From Agrobacterium larrymoorei (GTDB taxonomy: Bacteria; Pseudomonadota; Alphaproteobacteria; Rhizobiales; Rhizobiaceae): a DNA stretch of 64,000 nucleotides. Where the stretch lies: assembly GCF_005145045.1 (NCBI RefSeq), contig NZ_CP039692.1:248001-312000 (forward strand), written 5' to 3'. A program made the translations under genes and the position numbers. This document shows positions 54,016 through 63,269 of this stretch, one piece after another (within the stretch, counting starts at the first letter, position 1; each line of letters starts with the position of its first letter). The notes below the pieces were generated by a model that was given only the letters and a program-made list of their open reading frames with translations, had not been told where the DNA came from and did not search any database.

Positions 54016-55263
54016 TCAGGCTTGCCCGGACCATTTGAATTCCAGCCTTTCGAGGCCACACTTCACCTCTGCCGCACCCATGAAAAGACGCCACAGGAGG
54101 CCGGATCGGTAATTCTCCATCATCGCGACGACCGGGCCTTGATTGGTTGCCAGATGCGTTTCCGCCACCCATCCCGTTCTCGGAGAGAACGCATCGACGA
54201 AACCGTAACGGCCCAGCAGCCTGCCATTCTCATAAGCCACGAAGTACTCCATCGCCGCTTGCGCCTGATGGGGCAAAACGGGGAAGCTGGATAGCGCAGC
54301 GGTTGGTGCGATGACCCCGCCATCGACGGTGGGCGAGAAAGCGCGGTAACCTTTCGGTCCGTCGCAAGCCGTCAGTCCCCATATCGGGCTATCGGGAAAT
54401 TTGGACTTGCAATAGTCGTGGTTGATGCGCGCATGAGCCTCGGCCTGCTTCTGATAGTCGCAGTAGAGATCCTTCAGGCCATAAGGTTTCAGGCCACAGA
54501 ACGAATATTGTGACAGGAAAAGCGGCCCGCCGAATGGTTCGCCAAGAGGCAGAACGGTGCCGAGATAGTCCTTGCCGTTGACCATATCCCCATGTCGCGC
54601 CCAGCCATTGTGGTAACTGGCCGGCGAAATGGAATGTGCCTCGGCCCCCGCAGCCAGCACATAGGACACCAGCGCCTCGTTCCAGCCCGTGATTGGAACA
54701 TTGCGCGCCCAGCGAAATTTGGGGCTCCAGTGCCAGAAAAGCGGGCCATCCGTTCCGCGCGTGAACCAGTTCCACTCCACGGTCCGAACCAGTTCATCCG
54801 CGACCTTTTGGATTGCCATTTCCTCTGGCCTGTCGTCAGCAAAATATTCTCTTACGCAGATCACGCCCTGCATCAGGAACGCGGTTTCCACCAGATCGGC
54901 CCCATCGTCCCGCTTCCCGAAGGGAATGACCTCCAGCGTAGCCGCGTGCAGGAAGTGCGGGAACGCGCCGTGAAACCGGGGAGCGGAAGAGAGCGATTGC
55001 AGCATTTTCGCAACCCGCGTTACCGCCTGCTCACGGCTGATCCAGCCTCGCTCCGCACCGACGACAATGGCCAGAAGACCGAAGCCGATGCCGGAAACGG
55101 ACGCAATCTCGTTGATGACATTGCCGTCGGATCGCATTCGGTCTCGGGGCAGGCCACTGACCGGGTTGGACCCGGCCCAGAAATATTCGAATGTTGCGCT
55201 GTGGATGTCGTCTAAAAGATCGACCTGAAAGCGGGAGGTCTGCTCGATGTGTTCTTTTTGCAA
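54016..55263 (-). CDS. Glucoamylase-like glycoside hydrolase (GH144-type, possible beta-1,2-glucanase)
   Basis: This protein of 415 residues has the alpha/alpha-barrel glucoamylase-like domain (PF10091). It is seen in DDIHSATFEYFWAGSNPVSG, RDRMRSDGNVINEIASVSGIGFGL, GPLFWHWSPKFRW, NEALVSYVLAAGA, WGLTACDGPKGY and GVIAPTAALSSFP. The characterised members are GH144 enzymes that cut linear beta-1,2-glucan. No signal peptide is present, so it would act in the cytoplasm. Rhizobiaceae make cyclic beta-1,2-glucan, which makes a beta-1,2-linked substrate plausible. It ends close to the MOSC gene (convergent). Confidence 0.82.
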   Translation of the reverse strand: MQKEHIEQTSRFQVDLLDDIHSATFEYFWAGSNPVSGLPRDRMRSDGNVINEIASVSGIGFGLLAIVVGAERGWISREQAVTRVAKMLQSLSSAPRFHGAFPHFLHAATLEVIPFGKRDDGADLVETAFLMQGVICVREYFADDRPEEMAIQKVADELVRTVEWNWFTRGTDGPLFWHWSPKFRWARNVPITGWNEALVSYVLAAGAEAHSISPASYHNGWARHGDMVNGKDYLGTVLPLGEPFGGPLFLSQYSFCGLKPYGLKDLYCDYQKQAEAHARINHDYCKSKFPDSPIWGLTACDGPKGYRAFSPTVDGGVIAPTAALSSFPVLPHQAQAAMEYFVAYENGRLLGRYGFVDAFSPRTGWVAETHLATNQGPVVAMMENYRSGLLWRLFMGAAEVKCGLERLEFKWSGQA

Positions 55264-55369
55264 TCTTACTCAATCACCGCCGACAAAGCGGTCACTCCTG
55301 ACTACATTCATAAAATATCGGTAGGCTCAGCTTCTTCTTCAAGGCTTAATGCGGCAGCGGCAGGTTGGT

Positions 55370-56431
55370 TCAGTACCCGGTCATTTCCAGATAGCCTACC
55401 CCGTTCGTACTTCCGTCAAACGAGATCGGCCCCTCCCAATAGGGCGTGGACGTGGCCATCCATGATGCGTCGTTGAGCGCCCTGGTCGTGATATCGAGCT
55501 CTTTCGAGGGAATTTTAACGCGCCAGGAAACGGGGATTTCGCGGCCATTCATCGTTGCGCGCTTCAACGGCTCCAGAACCACATCGCCCGATGCCAGAGG
55601 CATCGTCCTGCCATCCGCTGAAATCCAGTTTGCGGAGATATAGCCAGGACCCGCATCACGCAGACGAAACGCCATGACCTTTTCACCGGAAGCGAGATGC
55701 AGCGAGAACCAGTCCCAGCCGGTCTGGTCCGAGGCGAGCGGTTGTGAGGACCATTCCCGATCAAGCCATGCCTTTCCAGTGACTTTCACGGCCTTGCCGT
55801 TCAGAGTGACTTCTCCCGCCACCTCGTAAAACGGCTGGGAGTAATAATAGCTCGCCTGACCCGCTTGCGACTTGACCGAGAATCCACGATCTCCCTGAAG
55901 CACCAGCGGCGCTTTGGCTGCAAGCTGCAGTTGGTAGCCGAAGTCCTGACCGGTTGCCTTCAGGGACAAATGATCGATTGCGTCCGCAGCCTCATCACCT
56001 CTCATATGCCAGTCATCGATCCACGCTTCGAACGGCGAGGCGTTGACACCAGCCTGACCGACCCCGCCTCTGCCCAGCCGTTCCGCCACATAATGATGGT
56101 CGGCTGTCGTTACAGCCGCATGGCCTATCCAGATTTGCGGGCTGGACCAGCCTTCCACGTCCTTGGGCGCAAGCGCAGAACGGAACAGCGTCCATTGGGC
56201 ACCGAGCGCACGTCCGTCTTCCGTCGTCAGATTGGCGGTGACGTACCACCATTCGATCCTGAAATCGGGATGGGGTCCATGGTCCTTGGGAAAGGAAAGT
56301 TCGGTGCCGCGTTCGGGAACTGTAAAACCTTCCGCATCCGATCCGAGGCCAGCAAAGCCCTGAGCCTGAACCAAGGCCGGAGCGAAAGTGAGGAGCATGA
56401 GGATGAGGCGGCAGATGCGACTAGCGTTCAT
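55370..56431 (-). CDS. Secreted lipocalin-like/CrtC-type protein (AttH-like)
   Basis: This protein of 353 residues has a Sec signal (LILMLLTFAPALVQAQG). It also has the CrtC/AttH two-domain beta-barrel features: FRIEWWYVTANLTTEDGR, WIGHAAVTT, KAWLDREWSSQPLASDQTGW and FSLHLASGEKVMAFRLRD. In the AttEFGH-type system such a protein is the periplasmic partner of an FtsX-like permease and an ATPase, exactly the neighbours here. CrtC proper hydrates carotenoids, but no carotenoid genes are nearby. ATG 56431 overlaps the permease stop by 11 bases. Confidence 0.85.
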   Translation of the reverse strand: MNASRICRLILMLLTFAPALVQAQGFAGLGSDAEGFTVPERGTELSFPKDHGPHPDFRIEWWYVTANLTTEDGRALGAQWTLFRSALAPKDVEGWSSPQIWIGHAAVTTADHHYVAERLGRGGVGQAGVNASPFEAWIDDWHMRGDEAADAIDHLSLKATGQDFGYQLQLAAKAPLVLQGDRGFSVKSQAGQASYYYSQPFYEVAGEVTLNGKAVKVTGKAWLDREWSSQPLASDQTGWDWFSLHLASGEKVMAFRLRDAGPGYISANWISADGRTMPLASGDVVLEPLKRATMNGREIPVSWRVKIPSKELDITTRALNDASWMATSTPYWEGPISFDGSTNGVGYLEMTGY

Positions 56432-58826
56432 TGGCAAACACTCTCAACAAATCGGCAGGATCGATTGTCGCCAGCCTCCGCACCGGCAGCAGAATGGAGG
56501 CGAGAGCCGCGACAAGCGCGATGCCCCCCAATTGCAGCCATTCGACGGGAAAGATCATCATCGGCAGTTTCCAGCCAAAGGCTTCCACATTGACGATGGA
56601 AAGCAGCACCCATGCAAGCGCCAGCCCCACGGGAATGGCCGCGAGGAATGTGGCGAGCCAGAGGGCGAGTGTTCTCCATACTTCGAAAAGCGCCAGCTTT
56701 CTGCGCCGCACGCCCATGGCCCAGAGGGGCGCAAGTTGCGGCAATCGGATGCCGGAAAGCGTCAGCAGGCTCGCAAACATGGCGAAACCAGCGACGGCAA
56801 GCGTCAATATGTTGAGCGCCGCAGTCACGGCAAATGTCTGCTCGAACACGGCCTGAGACTGTTTCTTGAGTGAAGCCTGATCGATGATATTGCCTTCCGG
56901 CAAGCCAAGCTCCGCAACCATTCTTTGCTTGATTTCCGGCGCAAGTGCCGGATCGACGCGCACGCCGTAGCGAAGTTTCGGCACATCCGGGTAATGTCGA
57001 GCAAGCGCGTCTACTCCAACCATCACCTGCCCGCGTGGGTTACCATAGTCGGAATAAACGCCCACCATCGTCACGTTCCAGCCGCCGGGGAGAGCAACGT
57101 CTTGCCCAACCTGCAGGTGTTTTTCACGCAAAAGCTGCTCATTGACAAGCGCACCCTGCCCCTGAGCAAGCGCGTCCCATGCGCCCGGCGCCTGTTCGAG
57201 CGGCCAGTGATCCCGATACGTGGCATGATCCGCGACACCGGAAATCTGGATTTGCTGGTCAAGCACCTCACCCTCGATACCCCAGATAGGCAAAACCGCT
57301 TCCGCATGTTGCGGCAGCCATGCTCTGAGGCGGGCGGCCTCTGGCTCATCTCGTGCCGTGACGTAAAGCTCCGCAACGAGGCGTTGGTCCAGCCAGCCGA
57401 GAAAAGTCATCCTGAAGCTGGAAACCATCGTGCCGACGCCGACATTGGCCGAAAGGGCAAGAAGCAGCGCCATAAGCGCCAGCGAAAGGCCCGGCAATTG
57501 CAGACGCGTATCGGCCCAGAACCACAGCGTCAGCGCCTTGTTCGAACGCGCTTCGGCCAACCTGATGATGACGGTCAAAAAGGCGGGAAGAATCAGCGCC
57601 GCCCCGAGGAGCAGACCCACCAACACGATGAAACCTGATACCAGCCCCGAACCCGCCACAGCCACGACCGCCGCAACAAGCAGCAGAGCCGCACCCGCCG
57701 AAGCCTGAAGCCGCAGGGAAATGGCGGAAGCGCGCGCCCATGCGCGCGGTTGCGAGGCGGAAAGGATAGGCATTGCGCGCACGCGCCAAAGGCTTTGCGC
57801 GGATGAAAGCGCCGTTCCAGCCAGCGCCATTCCCAACCCCGCAGCCCACCATTCTGGCCGCAGCGAAAGGCTACCGGGAACGCTTGCGCCGTAAAGTCCG
57901 CGAAGCGTGGCGGAAACCCCGGGTAGAAGAGATGATGCGAGGAAATAACCGATCACCACACCCAGCAACCCAGACAACAGGGCCAAAAGCATGATCTCTA
58001 TGACGAGCATCGCGGTTAGCGCGCGCAGAGACACGCCTAATCCACGTATCGTGCGGAAGCTCGCGCGTCGCTGCTCGAAAGCAAGTCCTGTAGCTGAGTA
58101 GACGATAAAGAGGCCGACGATGAAGGCCAGAAAACCGAAGGCCGTGAGATTGAGATGGAAGCTGTCCGTCAGACGGGCCATGTCTGGCCTGTCTTCCGTG
58201 GTCTGCATTGTCAGTTCCGGCGCGATAGCGTCGATTGCGGGCAATCCCGGACGCTGATCAGGCGCGACCACGAGGCGGGTGAGCTTACCGCCACGGTTCA
58301 GCAAACGGTCCGCTGCGGAGATGTCGGTAAAAGCTGCGCCGTCAGGAATATCGTTGGATATTTTGAGCGGCATGTCTGTTTCACCCGCCAGCCGCTCCGC
58401 GGTCGCGCGCGACACCACGAGAACACCCTGCCCTCCCACAAACTCGACAAGTTCCGACGAACCGGAGATGGTGACGAGCCTACCTTCGCTCGGCATGCTC
58501 AAAGGATCGATGCCGATCAGCTTGATCCTGACCGTGCCGAACCTGTAGTCGCCTTCGATAACGGGTGAAACATTCCATCCGGCCCGGCGCAGCTTGGCAA
58601 AGCTTTGGAGCGGGATGGAGCCTCCGTCCTTTGCAACGAGGCGGGCAAGCCCGCTTTGCTCCAGAATGGAAGCCGAGCGTGCGTAGCTTGCCCGCGCCTC
58701 AGCATTGATGGCTTGAACGCCGGACCAGAGAGCAGTGGCCAAAGCTATGCCCAGCACCAGCGTCAAAAGCTGCAAAGGCCGATAGCGCCAATGCGATAGC
58801 AGAGCGTAAAAGGCGGTCAGCGTCAT
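56421..58826 (-). CDS. FtsX/MacB-type ABC permease, two-unit (AttF-AttG-like)
   Basis: This inner-membrane protein of 801 residues has about ten helices in two FtsX units. There is one helix at 17-36 and a MacB-like periplasmic domain at about 40-225. Helices follow near 230-480, with a second periplasmic domain at about 485-660 and the C-terminal helices. Charged motifs VYSATGLAFEQRRASFRTIR and WAMGVRRRKLALFEVWRT are coupling-helix equivalents. These systems work as mechanotransmission or lipoprotein-extracting machines more than as classical transporters. It overlaps the ATPase by four bases and the AttH-like gene by 11. Confidence 0.88.
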   Translation of the reverse strand: MTLTAFYALLSHWRYRPLQLLTLVLGIALATALWSGVQAINAEARASYARSASILEQSGLARLVAKDGGSIPLQSFAKLRRAGWNVSPVIEGDYRFGTVRIKLIGIDPLSMPSEGRLVTISGSSELVEFVGGQGVLVVSRATAERLAGETDMPLKISNDIPDGAAFTDISAADRLLNRGGKLTRLVVAPDQRPGLPAIDAIAPELTMQTTEDRPDMARLTDSFHLNLTAFGFLAFIVGLFIVYSATGLAFEQRRASFRTIRGLGVSLRALTAMLVIEIMLLALLSGLLGVVIGYFLASSLLPGVSATLRGLYGASVPGSLSLRPEWWAAGLGMALAGTALSSAQSLWRVRAMPILSASQPRAWARASAISLRLQASAGAALLLVAAVVAVAGSGLVSGFIVLVGLLLGAALILPAFLTVIIRLAEARSNKALTLWFWADTRLQLPGLSLALMALLLALSANVGVGTMVSSFRMTFLGWLDQRLVAELYVTARDEPEAARLRAWLPQHAEAVLPIWGIEGEVLDQQIQISGVADHATYRDHWPLEQAPGAWDALAQGQGALVNEQLLREKHLQVGQDVALPGGWNVTMVGVYSDYGNPRGQVMVGVDALARHYPDVPKLRYGVRVDPALAPEIKQRMVAELGLPEGNIIDQASLKKQSQAVFEQTFAVTAALNILTLAVAGFAMFASLLTLSGIRLPQLAPLWAMGVRRRKLALFEVWRTLALWLATFLAAIPVGLALAWVLLSIVNVEAFGWKLPMMIFPVEWLQLGGIALVAALASILLPVRRLATIDPADLLRVFANER

Positions 58827-59482
58827 GAAGCGATCTTTCCACCACGCAGAACCACTTTTCGGTCCAGCTTGTCCGCCAGCCGAATGGAATGTGTGACGAG
58901 AAGAAGCGCCGAACCCGCGCTCTTGCTGAGTGACAGCATCAGATCGAGAACGGTATCTCCGGTTTCTTCGTCCAGATTGCCTGTCGGCTCATCCGCAAGG
59001 ATCAGCGCTGGACGCGCAGCCAGAGTCCGTGCAACGGCAACCCTCTGCTGCTGGCCACCGGAGAGTTGTTCGGGATATCTCTTATCCAGCGATGAAAGGC
59101 CGAGCTGCTCTATCAACTCCCGCTCCCAATCCGCATCATGGCGTCCTGCGAGCTTTGCATGGAAAGCAATATTGGCGGCCACTGTCAGCGAGGGAACGAG
59201 GTTGAACTGCTGGAACACCAGCCCGACTTCAGTGCGCCGGTATTCGGCGCGCCCCGCCTCATCCAGAAGCGCCACATCGCGACCGCGCACGAGGATCGAA
59301 CCGCTATCAGGCCGATCCAAACCTCCTACGAGGTGAAGCAACGTGCTCTTGCCGCTACCGGATTCACCCGTCAAAGCAACGCTCTGCCCTTCATCGACTG
59401 CCAAATCGATGCCGCGCAGAACGGCAATCTTGCCTTCTGCGGTCTCATAGGATTTGCTGACATTTGAAAGGGATAGAAGCAT
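58823..59482 (-). CDS. ABC ATPase of LolD/MacB type (AttE-like)
   Basis: This protein of 219 residues is a LolD-like ATPase. Walker A is [12 protein letters not shown]-loop LVFQQFNLVPSLTV, signature LSGGQQQRVAVART and Walker B ALILADEPTGNLDEETG, the hallmark of the MacB/LolD/FtsE branch. It powers the FtsX-type permease encoded immediately downstream and lies at the head of the three-gene unit. Substrate unknown. Confidence 0.92.
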   Translation of the reverse strand: MLLSLSNVSKSYETAEGKIAVLRGIDLAVDEGQSVALTGESGSGKSTLLHLVGGLDRPDSGSILVRGRDVALLDEAGRAEYRRTEVGLVFQQFNLVPSLTVAANIAFHAKLAGRHDADWERELIEQLGLSSLDKRYPEQLSGGQQQRVAVARTLAARPALILADEPTGNLDEETGDTVLDLMLSLSKSAGSALLLVTHSIRLADKLDRKVVLRGGKIAS

Positions 59483-59485
59483 CGC

Positions 59486-60043
59486 TCAAGATTTCACATT
59501 CACGGTTTCAAACTTTTTCCTTAGCGGCAGGAAGGCCTTATGCTCCCAGGGGCCGCCGAGATAACTCCAAAGATCGAGACCCGAAACGGTGATGTGACGA
59601 GGCTGGAAGTCGGAGCGGAGTTCAGCATAAAGCCGATCCGCGCCCGCGCGCGAGACTTTATTCTGAACAGTGATATGGGGTTTGAATTTCTGCCTGTCCT
59701 GCGGACCGGGCCATGAGCCAAAACGTTGGAAAAGATCGGCCCTCAACTCTTGCAGTTCCGGGCTTTCGATATCGAAGGCAACGCCTGCGCCAAGGTGCCG
59801 GATGCCGCTGATCCACGCATTGAAGGACTGCCGCTGGTTCACGCTTTCCGCCGCCAAAGCCATTGCCTCTTCGAGAACGCGTCCCGGCAGGTGATGAAAT
59901 ATCGTGATATGTGCTTTCAGATAATTGCGTTCCGGCGGAAAATGCTCCCGCCTTAGCCGGTCGAAATAATCCATATCGTCCGGCGGCACATGCGCCGTGA
60001 CGATGATGGGTGGCAGGGCGCTACGAGCGCTCTGCAGTGTCAT
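59486..60043 (-). CDS. 2H phosphoesterase (2'-5' RNA ligase family)
   Basis: This cytoplasmic protein of 185 residues has the two catalytic HxT motifs: His 45-Thr 47 in AHITIFHH and His 123-Thr 125 in PHITVQNK, spaced as in 2H phosphoesterases. Family members hydrolyse 2',3'-cyclic phosphates or 2'-5' bonds in RNA; the target is unknown. ATG 60043 lies within the 3' end of the DUF2188 gene (23-base overlap), and the ATPase follows after three bases. It may therefore share a transcript with both. Confidence 0.85.
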   Translation of the reverse strand: MTLQSARSALPPIIVTAHVPPDDMDYFDRLRREHFPPERNYLKAHITIFHHLPGRVLEEAMALAAESVNQRQSFNAWISGIRHLGAGVAFDIESPELQELRADLFQRFGSWPGPQDRQKFKPHITVQNKVSRAGADRLYAELRSDFQPRHITVSGLDLWSYLGGPWEHKAFLPLRKKFETVNVKS

Positions 60044-60275
60044 CGACAACGTCTGTTTCAGGCCGGTCGCCGCCGCTGACATGCTGCGATTGCCAGCGTC
60101 CGTCTGCCAGCTGGTAGGAAATATCCACTTCCTCACCGCCCATCTGCTGACGCTCTGCGGCATCTCTCGCCGCTTCCAGCGCGCTGTCGTGATCAGGAAA
60201 TGTTTCGGACCAGACATCGCCAACACGGTAAGCAAACCCGCCATCGTGTTCACCGACATGATATGTAACTGCCAT
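60021..60275 (-). CDS. Small DUF2188-type protein
   Basis: This protein of 84 residues matches DUF2188: TYHVGEHDGGFAYRVGDVWS, ETFPDHDSALEAARDAAERQ, and a terminal GRWQSQHV. Such proteins are short, soluble and often induced by stress, with no established activity. ATG 60275 has a strong AAAGGAGA upstream; the frame continues 41 codons further into the EamA gene end, which is not supported. The tail is acidic. Confidence 0.85.
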   Translation of the reverse strand: MAVTYHVGEHDGGFAYRVGDVWSETFPDHDSALEAARDAAERQQMGGEEVDISYQLADGRWQSQHVSGGDRPETDVVDDTAERS

Positions 60276-60352
60276 CGATATTCTCCTTTTGAAGGCCTCT
60301 CGCAAACGTCGCGGCAGCGGAGATGTTCCCGGCGGAAAGCAGTACCGCTGGG

Positions 60353-61246
60353 TCAGGTGACCCGTTCCTTGGCGGTTCTCATGTTCCGACGTTCCCAACT
60401 GACTAGAACAAGGCTCGCGGCGACGATGAGGATTGCGCCGATGAAGACATTGATGGCCGGTATTTCCGTCCAGATGGCATAGCCGTAAATGAAGGCCCAG
60501 ATCAGCCCGGTATATTCCACCGGTGCAAGCGAAGACGCGGGCGCGTGGCGGAAACCTTCATAGAGAAGATATTGCCCGATGGTCGAGACCAGTCCGACGG
60601 TGATCATCAAAAGCCACCCCTGCGCATCCGGGTTTTTCCAGAGCCAGGGAAAGGACAGCGCGCAGGCGATGCCGAACAGCGCGCTTGTCGCATACATCTG
60701 CGTCAGCGTCGTTTCGCTTCGGCTAACGAGCCGAATGAGTATCGTGCTCCACGCCCAACAGAAACCCGCGACGATACAGAGCGCAGCCGGCAGCCAGTTC
60801 GGTGAATGCGCGGGATTGGCGGCAACGACGACGCCAACGAAACCGACTGCGCAGGCAATCCAGCGCCCGGCACCGACCTTTTCCTTCAACACGAAAATCG
60901 ACAGCACCATCACCATGATCGGCGCGGAGAAATAGAGCGTGGTCAGCTCCGCCAGACCCAAATAGCGCGCGGAACTGTAAAACAGCATCCACGCAACAAG
61001 CATCAGTGCCGCTCGGATGACCACGGTGCCTCGATATTTGCTTTTGAGAATGGAAGGGTGGCGGTAATGACGCGCCAGAATGCCGGTGATCAGAACGATG
61101 ACCGCGCTTCGCACGAAGAGTATCTGCGGAACCGCGTAACTCTCCACCAGCCATTTCACCAGCGCATCCTGCAAAGCGAAACAGGAATAGCCCATGGCCG
61201 CCAGCCCGATGCCGAAAAGCGGCCTTGCTTCCAATGATCCTGTCAT
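60353..61246 (-). CDS. EamA/DMT-family transporter
   Basis: This inner-membrane protein of 297 residues has ten helices in two EamA repeats. The first contains FALQDALVKWLVESYAVPQI and GLAELTTLYFSAPIMVMVLS. The second contains AGFCWAWSTILIRLVSR and HAPASSLAPVEYTGLIWAFI. Members export amino acids, nucleobases or other small metabolites; the substrate is not deducible. ATG 61246 is preferred; an in-frame GTG at 61258 is possible. Confidence 0.88.
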   Translation of the reverse strand: MTGSLEARPLFGIGLAAMGYSCFALQDALVKWLVESYAVPQILFVRSAVIVLITGILARHYRHPSILKSKYRGTVVIRAALMLVAWMLFYSSARYLGLAELTTLYFSAPIMVMVLSIFVLKEKVGAGRWIACAVGFVGVVVAANPAHSPNWLPAALCIVAGFCWAWSTILIRLVSRSETTLTQMYATSALFGIACALSFPWLWKNPDAQGWLLMITVGLVSTIGQYLLYEGFRHAPASSLAPVEYTGLIWAFIYGYAIWTEIPAINVFIGAILIVAASLVLVSWERRNMRTAKERVT

Positions 61247-61317
61247 GCCTGTCACCACAGATGCTGTTGATGATCTGTACTAACCGAGTCCTCTGTCCCG
61301 ATCCATGAAAATGCGAA

Positions 61318-61341
61318 AGCGCCCGATTTTGGTCGGGCGCT
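61318..61341 (-). terminator. Rho-independent terminator after the MCP-like gene
   Basis: AGCGCCCGA and TCGGGCGCT form a nine-base stem around TTTTGG. On the minus strand it is followed by TTCGCATTTTC, a broken T-run. It lies 30 bases after the stop at 61371. Confidence 0.75.
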
Positions 61342-61370
61342 CGCGAGTTTTAAAGGATGTGCAACAGGCT

Positions 61371-63116
61371 TTAGAACAGCGCATCGGCAAAGAGGTCGTC
61401 ATCATCCTCCATCTTTGCCGCCGCTGCTGGGGAAGCCGCGCTGGAGGCCGTTGCAGCAGGCAGATAGCGGACGTGGATGTCACGTTCCTGAGCCATGGTG
61501 TAGAGTTTGTAGACGCGGGTGGCGAGGCCTTCGATCCTGTCCGCGAAAGCTGAAACATCCGCGTCGAACCCTTCCGACAGTTGCGCGGCGATACCGCAGC
61601 ACTCGTTGAAGGTCGAGCCAAGCTCGCTTTCGAAATCGAGCGTGACCACGGCAGCGCTGATGCGGCTGAACACGGCCTGGCCTTCTGCGGCAAGGGCTTC
61701 CATGCCCTGCTCCATCTGCGAGCGGGCACCGCGAATTGCTTCGAGCGCTTCCGTGAGCGGCGCGGTGAAATCCTGCGACAGACCCTGCCCCTGTTGAACC
61801 AGTGTATGCGTCGCGGCTTCAACGCGCTGCAAATCCTCCACGATGGCATCGGCTGGCGTTTCCAGTTTGCCAGCAAACACGCGCATTTCGCCGCTAACGA
61901 CGTTGACCGAGCGACCCGCATCACCCAGCTTGGAGCAACGCAGGTTGGAGTTCAGCGCCATGTAATGAATGTCGATCTTGATCGAGCGGAGAACTTCGAT
62001 GCCGCGCAGCAATTCTTGCGCACTCTGGGTGACGGAGAGAACGACTTCATCCGCATCCGCACTGCTGCCCTGCACGCGCTCGGCCAGTTTGCAAGCCTCG
62101 ACAATGTCGCGTTCCATCAGCGAAAGCACGTTGCTATCGCCCTTGGAGGTACGGTCTACCAGTTCATCGCGCAGCGAAAGGATGCGGGCTGCATCGTCCG
62201 TGAAGCTTGAAATGCTGGTGAAAATCTTGCCGCAGTCGCGCTGGAAGTCCGCAGCTGTTTCGTCCATTTGCGCGCTTGCCAACTGCATGAAGGCTTCGCG
62301 CAGGATGTGATGTTCATTCGCATCCAGTGCAGCACCGTCGGAAGAGGAAACAAACTCCTCAAGCAGTTGAAGCATGCTCTGAATGTGCTCGATGCGCTGG
62401 CGGGTGATATCGCCGATCTGGAGTGAGGAGAGGACCGAACCGATCTTTCCCTGCACGCCCTGCGCGATTTTCTTCACCTGCGCGGCGATATCGGCCATTT
62501 CCTTGTGCTGCGTGGAAATGCGCGCGGAATTTTCGGTCAGGCCCTTGATGATGGGCGGAATGGTCGTGCCGAAATCCGAAAGCGTGTTCGAGGAGAAGGA
62601 GCGCGCGTTTTCAAGCTGAAGGCGCATGGCTTCGAGATTGGCGGCGAAGCGACCCACTTCATCGGCACCGGATTGAATGCGCTCGCGAATTTCGTCCGCA
62701 AAACCGGCGAATTCGGCAAGTCCCGCACCGGCAATCTTCACCGTTACGGCAAAGGTCTTGAGATAGCGGATCGTCTCGTGAATATCATCGATATGCCCAC
62801 CCGTGGAGGAGCACATATTGGCCAAGGCTTCGAAGCCAGCCTGACGCTTCTGCTCGGTATCGGGCAGTTGCGCGAGATCTGCGATGGTCTTGCGCAGGCC
62901 GGCAATGGTGCCTTCTGCGGTCTTGCCATCCAGCGTGCCTGTCATTCCGTCGAGAATGCCGATCAGGTCGTTCAGGATTTCCATGACGGAAACGAGAACC
63001 GCGCCGCCATCGAGAAACCTCTTCTCGATACGGGCATGTGCCGCCGTCAATTTGGTGTTGAACTCAGACTGAAGGTCCGTCTGGTAAGTCCTGTTCACCT
63101 TGAGCATGGTATTCAT
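61371..63116 (-). CDS. Soluble MCP-like signalling protein with degenerate tip
   Basis: This protein of 581 residues is almost entirely helical and has no transmembrane segment. Its most recognisable part is IHYMALNSNLRCSKLGDAGR followed by SVNVVSGEMRVFAGKL. This follows the plan of the MCP signalling tip (LALNAAIEAARAGE, GFAVVADEVR) but differs at most tip residues. A repeat-like earlier region carries IGDITRQRIEHIQSM, a motif found in phosphatase/MCP-related helical proteins. An acidic end (MEDDDDLFADALF) closes it. ATG 63116 has GGGAAA upstream. It precedes the terminator and follows the LuxR-type gene on the same strand, about 150 bases apart. Confidence 0.8.
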   Translation of the reverse strand: MNTMLKVNRTYQTDLQSEFNTKLTAAHARIEKRFLDGGAVLVSVMEILNDLIGILDGMTGTLDGKTAEGTIAGLRKTIADLAQLPDTEQKRQAGFEALANMCSSTGGHIDDIHETIRYLKTFAVTVKIAGAGLAEFAGFADEIRERIQSGADEVGRFAANLEAMRLQLENARSFSSNTLSDFGTTIPPIIKGLTENSARISTQHKEMADIAAQVKKIAQGVQGKIGSVLSSLQIGDITRQRIEHIQSMLQLLEEFVSSSDGAALDANEHHILREAFMQLASAQMDETAADFQRDCGKIFTSISSFTDDAARILSLRDELVDRTSKGDSNVLSLMERDIVEACKLAERVQGSSADADEVVLSVTQSAQELLRGIEVLRSIKIDIHYMALNSNLRCSKLGDAGRSVNVVSGEMRVFAGKLETPADAIVEDLQRVEAATHTLVQQGQGLSQDFTAPLTEALEAIRGARSQMEQGMEALAAEGQAVFSRISAAVVTLDFESELGSTFNECCGIAAQLSEGFDADVSAFADRIEGLATRVYKLYTMAQERDIHVRYLPAATASSAASPAAAAKMEDDDDLFADALF

Positions 63117-63269
63117 CGTCGTTTCCCGATCTCGCGTCATGCAGAAAAATTACGCGAGACCCTGAAACGGCAGGTAAATGCCGCACACGCAAATCGGGAA
63201 AATCAGATTTACGGTTAATGTAAAGGTGAAGAATTTTCCGGTTTCTTGCCACGAGACAAGAAATGATGG

